Shown here one piece after another: positions 59,630-64,000 of a stretch of DNA of 64,000 nt; within the stretch, counting starts at the first letter, position 1, and each line of letters starts with the position of its first letter. A model generated the notes under the pieces. The model was not told the DNA's origin, did no database searches, and saw only the letters and a list, made by a program, of their open reading frames with translations. The stretch comes from Diphasiastrum complanatum (Eukaryota; Streptophyta; Lycopodiopsida; Lycopodiales; Lycopodiaceae). The stretch covers positions 99,129,812 through 99,193,811 of the forward strand of contig CM055092.1 of the NCBI GenBank assembly GCA_029204225.1, written 5' to 3'. A program made the translations under genes and the position numbers.

Positions 59630-60080
59630 GCTGAAATTGAATATACTGAGATAAGCCCGACCAAAAAACACTATGCAGCAGAAGCCCAAATGCTGTTAGA
59701 GCTAGTGAGTGCCAATGTAGGCTTTATACAGGAACAATGCATCAGAATTGGTCCTGGTATCAGTGGTGCAGAGAGCAGCAGTGCAATGGTGGCGTTGGAG
59801 ACAGGAAACTTCTCCCGATCAGTGGGCGGCGGAGTAGTTTTTTGAGCAATAGCATCGGACTAGCTAGCAGTATCTTTAGCTATACAGCATTACTGTGGTA
59901 GTTTCTCCACCGTCAGTGATATGTATGCGCGCACGAGAGCAAAAGCAACCAAAAGATCAAGAGATCGAGAGAGAGATTTCCCAGATTTCGAAGAAGCGTA
60001 AGAGATCGAGAAGGTTAAGGGTGAAGGAGAGGTGGCGGTGGCACTGCAGCCTAAGTCTTCTCGGAGAGAACCAACACCCA

Positions 60081-60112
60081 ACCTTTGTATATGCATGGCA
60101 ACCTTTATATAT
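60081..60112 (-). promoter_or_regulatory. Duplicated TATA region of ARD copy 2
   Basis: The minus strand has TATATAAAGG (60101-60110) and, 20 bases downstream, TATACAAAGG (60081-60090), each followed by the same flank. Copy 1 has only one. A second duplication of 'caagactactgcaggtgg' lies just upstream (60119-60155). Confidence 0.6.
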
Positions 60113-60392
60113 GCATGGCAAGACTACTGCAGGTGGCAAGACTACTGCAGGTGGCAACAATGACTATAAAGATTATGAAGAGAGATTTTGGGTATTTATT
60201 TCTAGTTGGTATTTAAGCCTAAAAGTGTACTCCCTCTTGGGAGTCTATGTTTTACTTGTGTACTCTATGTAGAAAGAACATTCTCCAATGAGGACTTTGT
60301 CAAAAATGAATACACATTAGAGGCCTCTTTTTCATGTACTCCTCAATCCTATTATACATCTAATTTTACTCCAACAAAACCATCACATGGTA

Positions 60393-60870
60393 TCCGGTCA
60401 AGATTTAAACAGGTGATCCGGGTCGAGATTTAAGATACTGATCCGATCGAGATTTTGTCTTTTGGATCCGGTCAAGATGTGTTAACTCTGATCCGGTCGA
60501 GATTTTGTCTTTGGATTCGGTCGAGATTTTTTCTTTTGGATCCATCGAGATGTGATGACTCTGCTCTGGTCGAGATCTAAAATAGTTGATACGGTCGAGA
60601 TTTTTTCTTTGGATCCAGTCGAGATGTGATGACTCTGCCTGGTCTTTTAACAGGTGGATTCCGTCGATATGTGATGACTCTGATCTGGTCGAGATTTAAA
60701 ACGGTTTATTCGGTCGGTATGTGATTGACTTTGATCTAGTCAAGATTTTGTCTTTGTTGGCATCCGGTTGAGATTGCCATTCGGTTTGAGATTTGAGTTG
60801 TTGGTATCCGGTCAAGATTGCCATCCGGTTGAGATGTGAGTTGTTGGCATCTGGTTGCGATTCCATTTGT
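60393..60870. repeat. CAACCG/CGGTTG-type tandem repeats, opposite strand
   Basis: 'gatccggtcgagatttt' and variants recur roughly every 30-40 bases, with 'tgtgatgactctg' spacers. The reverse complement, aaaatctcgaccgg, is the same core as the arrays at 24440-25340. It begins exactly where arm B' ends. Confidence 0.85.
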
Positions 60871-60884
60871 GGATCATGATGCAA

Positions 60885-61260
60885 CCCTAACCCTAGTTAT
60901 AAGTGAGAGGGATTTGGCACCCTGCGTGTGTAAGTCCAACCCAATGATCACATAGTTATTTGATTTATTAGAAAGTCAATAAAAGACTTTAGGCCTTTTT
61001 GCGGGACTTTATGGCATAAGGCCTAAATGTCAAGTTAGTAAATAGAAGTTGGGTTTCCTCCATTTTTGGATAGTTCTCACTCTTTTTTAAATTTGAATAA
61101 TTAGGGAGGTAGAAATGGACCAATAGGATTATGAGGCCAGGGTCCTCCTCTCTATTATAAAAAGGGAACAACTCGAGTTATCTTTGTTGTGGATCTTAGT
61201 GCTAATGCTTAGGGTTAATGGATGTTTAGAGTTAGGATGTGGATCTTCCATTCATGCTGA
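60885..61260 (+). repeat. Gypsy LTR fragment
   Basis: It shares 'ggcaccctgcgtgtgtaagtcca' like words (as 'ggcatcctgcgcgtataagt' at 16920-16970), 'ccaataggatt' and a TATA-like 'tctattataaaaaggg' with the LTR at 16900-17672, in the same order and orientation. The downstream element is on the minus strand, so it is not its own 3' LTR. Confidence 0.6.
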
Positions 61261-61379
61261 AATCTAAAATATTGTTATCTCTCTTATGGGAATGAACCTA
61301 CGCGTGACAGCTAACTTCATCACCTTGATGCTAGATTGATTAGATCTTGGGTTGAGGATAGGCAAGGAAAGAAAACCCA

Positions 61380-61605
61380 GTACAAATTTCAATCCGGTTG
61401 AGATTTGAGTTGTTGGTATCCAGTTGAGATTGCCATCCGGTGAGATGTGATCTATTGGCATTTGGTCGAGTTTTGTCATCCGATTGAGATGTAATCTGTT
61501 GGTATTCGGTCAAGATTGCCATCTCGTTGAGATGTGAGCTGTTGGCATCGGTGAGATTTGAACTGTTGGAATCTGGTCGAGATTGCCATCCGCTTGAGAA
61601 ATAAG
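61380..61605. repeat. CGGTTGAGAT tandem repeats, second block
   Basis: About seven copies of 'atccggttgagat', separated by 'gttgttggtat' or 'tgccatc', the same family as 60393-60870. Confidence 0.8.
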
Positions 61606-62170
61606 GTACCGAAGTGGAAATGGCAAGTGTATCAATATGAGGAAGTTCTTAGAGGTTTTGTAGGTCTTAATTATCAGATTTGTCTGTGCATGTACAAAAA
61701 TGACGGCTCTGAACTGTAGACAAAATATGGACACGAAAAGTGAGGAAAACCTAACTTGTGAAGCTTGACCAGAGGATGTTGATCTTGAACATAAAAGGTA
61801 AATAAAAAAATAACAAATAACAAGAGGTAGGCATCCAAAGGGACCATGAACAAGAATGGAAACAGTGTGGAAGCAATAAAAGAGTAAAGATGAAAGGTAT
61901 GAGTATATATAGAGAGATATATATATAATATATATATAATTTCTTGAGAGATTAAAATGGAGTTAACAAAAAATAACTCTTCATAGTATCGTCGTAAATG
62001 ACAATCATTGACGACAGTCTCTAGGAATACGTCGTCAAGTGTTTCTAACGAGACTGCTCCATTTGAAAAGATTTTTATTAATTATATGGTCCTTCACTTC
62101 GGAATTTGAGTTTCCCTAGGTGCTTCTTAGATGTGTAGAAAAGCATCTGATCACCTAAGTATAAGTCTTC
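61606..62170. other. Noncoding, with AT microsatellite and small palindrome
   Basis: An (AT)-rich run lies at 61905-61942. At 61991-62015 'gtcgtaaatga' and 'tcattgacgac' form a 10-of-11 inverted repeat with a 3-base loop. No gene. Confidence 0.6.
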
Positions 62171-64000
62171 ATTGCACAGGTGAACGATCATGCCAGGGTT
62201 TTTGGCGACGGTTGTTGACTAACTAGCATGATATGAGATGAGTCGATGTCTCGCACATGGGCTAACGTAAATATCCTAGTTTGGACTTCTTGTTTGATTG
62301 CAACTTTCGCACAGAGATCAGTAGAGAAAGCTTGCATGACTCGCAAGGAAGGAACTAAAAATTCAACAGGCATTACTGTCTCTTGACCGTAGACGAGGTG
62401 GAAGAGAGTAACCGATCCAATGACCTTCTTGGGAGTGGTTCGGTATGCCCAGATAGTTGAGAATAGCTTGGTTTTCCAATCTGATTGACTTGTTTCAACT
62501 ATCTTCGCTAGGATCTTACATATTGTCTTGTTGGTAAATTCTGCTTGGCCATTACATCAGGGATGGTCTGGAGTACTTTTGCGGTGGACAACAAGGTAAT
62601 GGCATAAGAGATTGTCAACCACTTCATTTAAGAAGTGTGAACCTCTATCACTAACAAGCTCGATTGGACAGCCAAAGCGTGTAATGATGTTTTCATAAAG
62701 AAAACGCGCGATGGTCTTCGCATTGGCATCTTTGTTGTGCGCGCCTCAACCCATTTTGTGGCATAATCAGTTGAAATCAGGATATAACGGGCTTGAGTAT
62801 TTTTTGTTGCTGGGATAATGGGCCCAACAAAGTCTATACCCCACTTATGGAAAGCTTCGCCTTCTATAATGGGAGTTAAGGGGCGGTGTGAAGTCTGCTT
62901 TTGCAGTCTTTTTGGGTCGTTGGCAAACATCACATGGTTTTGATGATAGCAAATGTATTCTAAACAATGATGGCTACCATAATGCCTGCACGAGGATTAT
63001 CTTTGCAGTCGCTTTCATGGAGAAGTGACCACCACCAATGCCTTCATGTGATGAGATATGATAAGGTTGTATTTCAGATTTCATATGCACTCGGCATATA
63101 ATACCGTCAGGAACCCTGTTATATAATGTCTGGCGATAAGTTGAAAGGGTGTGTTTTATAAAAAATTTCTTTTGGCCACTTAGTTTAGCCCTTTTTCTAG
63201 TCGGCCAGTTGTAAGGAACTGAGTGATTTCCTCAACCCATGGTGGAGTGGCATCAATCTGAAAAAAACATGCATCAGGTAGATCATCGTTTGACTAGTGC
63301 ATCAGCTTTTTCAGCAGTGGGCAAGTCTAGAAAGGTGGTCGGCCATGAAGTGTTGTGTACCTTTCCTGATGACTACGCGAATGTGAATTCTCAAGTATTA
63401 ACAGCCACCTAGTTATGCATCTGGTTTTACAAGATTTATTTACAATATTTAACAAGGCTTGATTGTCTATATAGAAAGCAAAGGTTTACCCTAGCAAATA
63501 ATGTCGCAATTGTTGAATGACGTAGACCATGGCCAGTGCTTCACACTTTGTTGTGGTATAGTTTACTTTAGCAGACACCAGTTGTCTGCTCAAGAAATGT
63601 ATTGGAAAATCTTTTCCATACTCACCCGGTTGTACTAGGATACCTCCAATGGCATACTTACTTGCGTCAGTATGCACATGGAATTCCTTCGTGTAATCTG
63701 GGGAATGAAGTACGGGTGCAGTGGTAAGTGTTGTTTCTAATTCCTCAAAAGCTTTTATGCGCTCTTCGGTCCATCTAGGGTCGACCACAACTAAATAGGT
63801 GAGTCGTGCCTTACTGGCGTAGTCGACTATGAAGATGTGGTAGTAGTTACTATGGCCTAAAAAGATGGATACTTCTTTCACTGTGGTGAGTAAGGGCATC
63901 TCAACTATAACCTTGATCTTTGAAGGGATCGTAGAAATACCATCCTTGATATAATATGTCTGAGCACAACCCCATGGGTGACCTAGATTTGACATTTTTT
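62170..64000 (-). mobile_element. Ty3/gypsy pol, runs off the right edge
   Basis: Minus strand, from the edge: RT connection (PSKIKVIVEMPLLTTVKEV, LGHSNYYHIFI, 63900-63800) and RNase H (EFHVHTDASKYAIGGIL, TTTKCEALAMVY, ending 63486). Then comes decayed linker, integrase zinc domain (HEGIGGGH ... CDVCQ, about 63050-62940), integrase core (HKWGIDFVGPI, STDYATKWVEA, 62860-62740) and a C-terminal piece (VMPVEFLVPSLRV, about 62370). Stops and shifts interrupt linker and integrase. The family differs from gypsy elements 1 and 2, since it does have integrase. Confidence 0.88.

Larger units (their letters stand above)
55401..60392 (-). repeat. Segment B': right arm of the inverted repeat
   Basis: Reverse complement of 700-5650 with several small differences: a ~60-bp insertion near 57530, a 30-bp tandem duplication in the ARD gene, and tandem duplications in the ARD promoter. 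Confidence 0.93.

Noticed and set aside
60885-60900. Telomere-like 'accctaaccctag'
   Set aside because: Only two incomplete units inside an LTR fragment; no tract.

Overview
The window is nuclear DNA of a land plant, dominated by old and mostly broken transposable elements. The evidence is a seven-exon acireductone dioxygenase gene of plant size with GT-AG introns, Ty3/gypsy elements primed by tRNA-Asp (PBS TGGCGCCGTTGCCGGGGA), Ty1/copia elements primed by initiator tRNA-Met (TGGTATCAGAGC), CACTA/En-Spm transposase remnants, and AT-rich intergenic DNA. I cannot name the species. No rRNA, tRNA, CRISPR array or bacterial-type operon was recognised by eye.

Recognisable host genes are few. Two acireductone dioxygenase (ARD; methionine salvage) copies lie near the window ends in opposite orientation (1451-3200 + and 57878-59629 -). 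They sit inside roughly 5-kb inverted arms, 700-5650 and 55401-60392. Between them are an unrecognised multi-exon degenerate gene (28286-29657), a short two-exon fragment on the minus strand (29852-30167), and an unrecognised gene with a clear intron, TATA box and poly(A) signal (30746-32230). An unusually dense E-box/G-box cluster precedes the last one.

The large-scale structure is a diverged duplication. Segments A (1-308), B (700-5650), C (5651-7653) and D (9197-16877) recur as A' (28140-28446), C' (36538-38570) and D' (43786-51438) in the same order and orientation. B' lies at the far end, inverted (60392-55401). The B/C junction at 5650/5651 is exactly where B' and C' end, so a rearrangement broke the second copy there. 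D and D' each hold the same nested pair: a Ty3/gypsy element inserted in a CACTA transposase, with target duplication CCTCA. Each copy has since lost a different piece.

Other blocks, left to right: copia and gypsy fragments (4.5-8.6 kb); a gypsy LTR with PBS (16.9-17.7 kb); a CACTA fragment (18.1-18.7 kb); broken copia elements (19.5-24.2 kb); a 3-kb cluster of CAACCG-core tandem repeats including a 58-bp minisatellite (24.4-27.5 kb); copia fragments in both orientations (32.3-36.5 kb); a compound copia insertion with LTRs in inverted orientation (38571-43783); the CACTA-2/gypsy-2 nest (43.8-55.4 kb); and CAACCG-type repeats on the other strand followed by a gypsy pol gene running off the right edge (60.4-64 kb).

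All coordinates were read by eye. Exon boundaries of the ARD genes are supported by two copies and by an exact 600-nt coding sum. Boundaries of old elements are approximate unless a terminal TG/CA, PBS, PPT or target duplication is cited.
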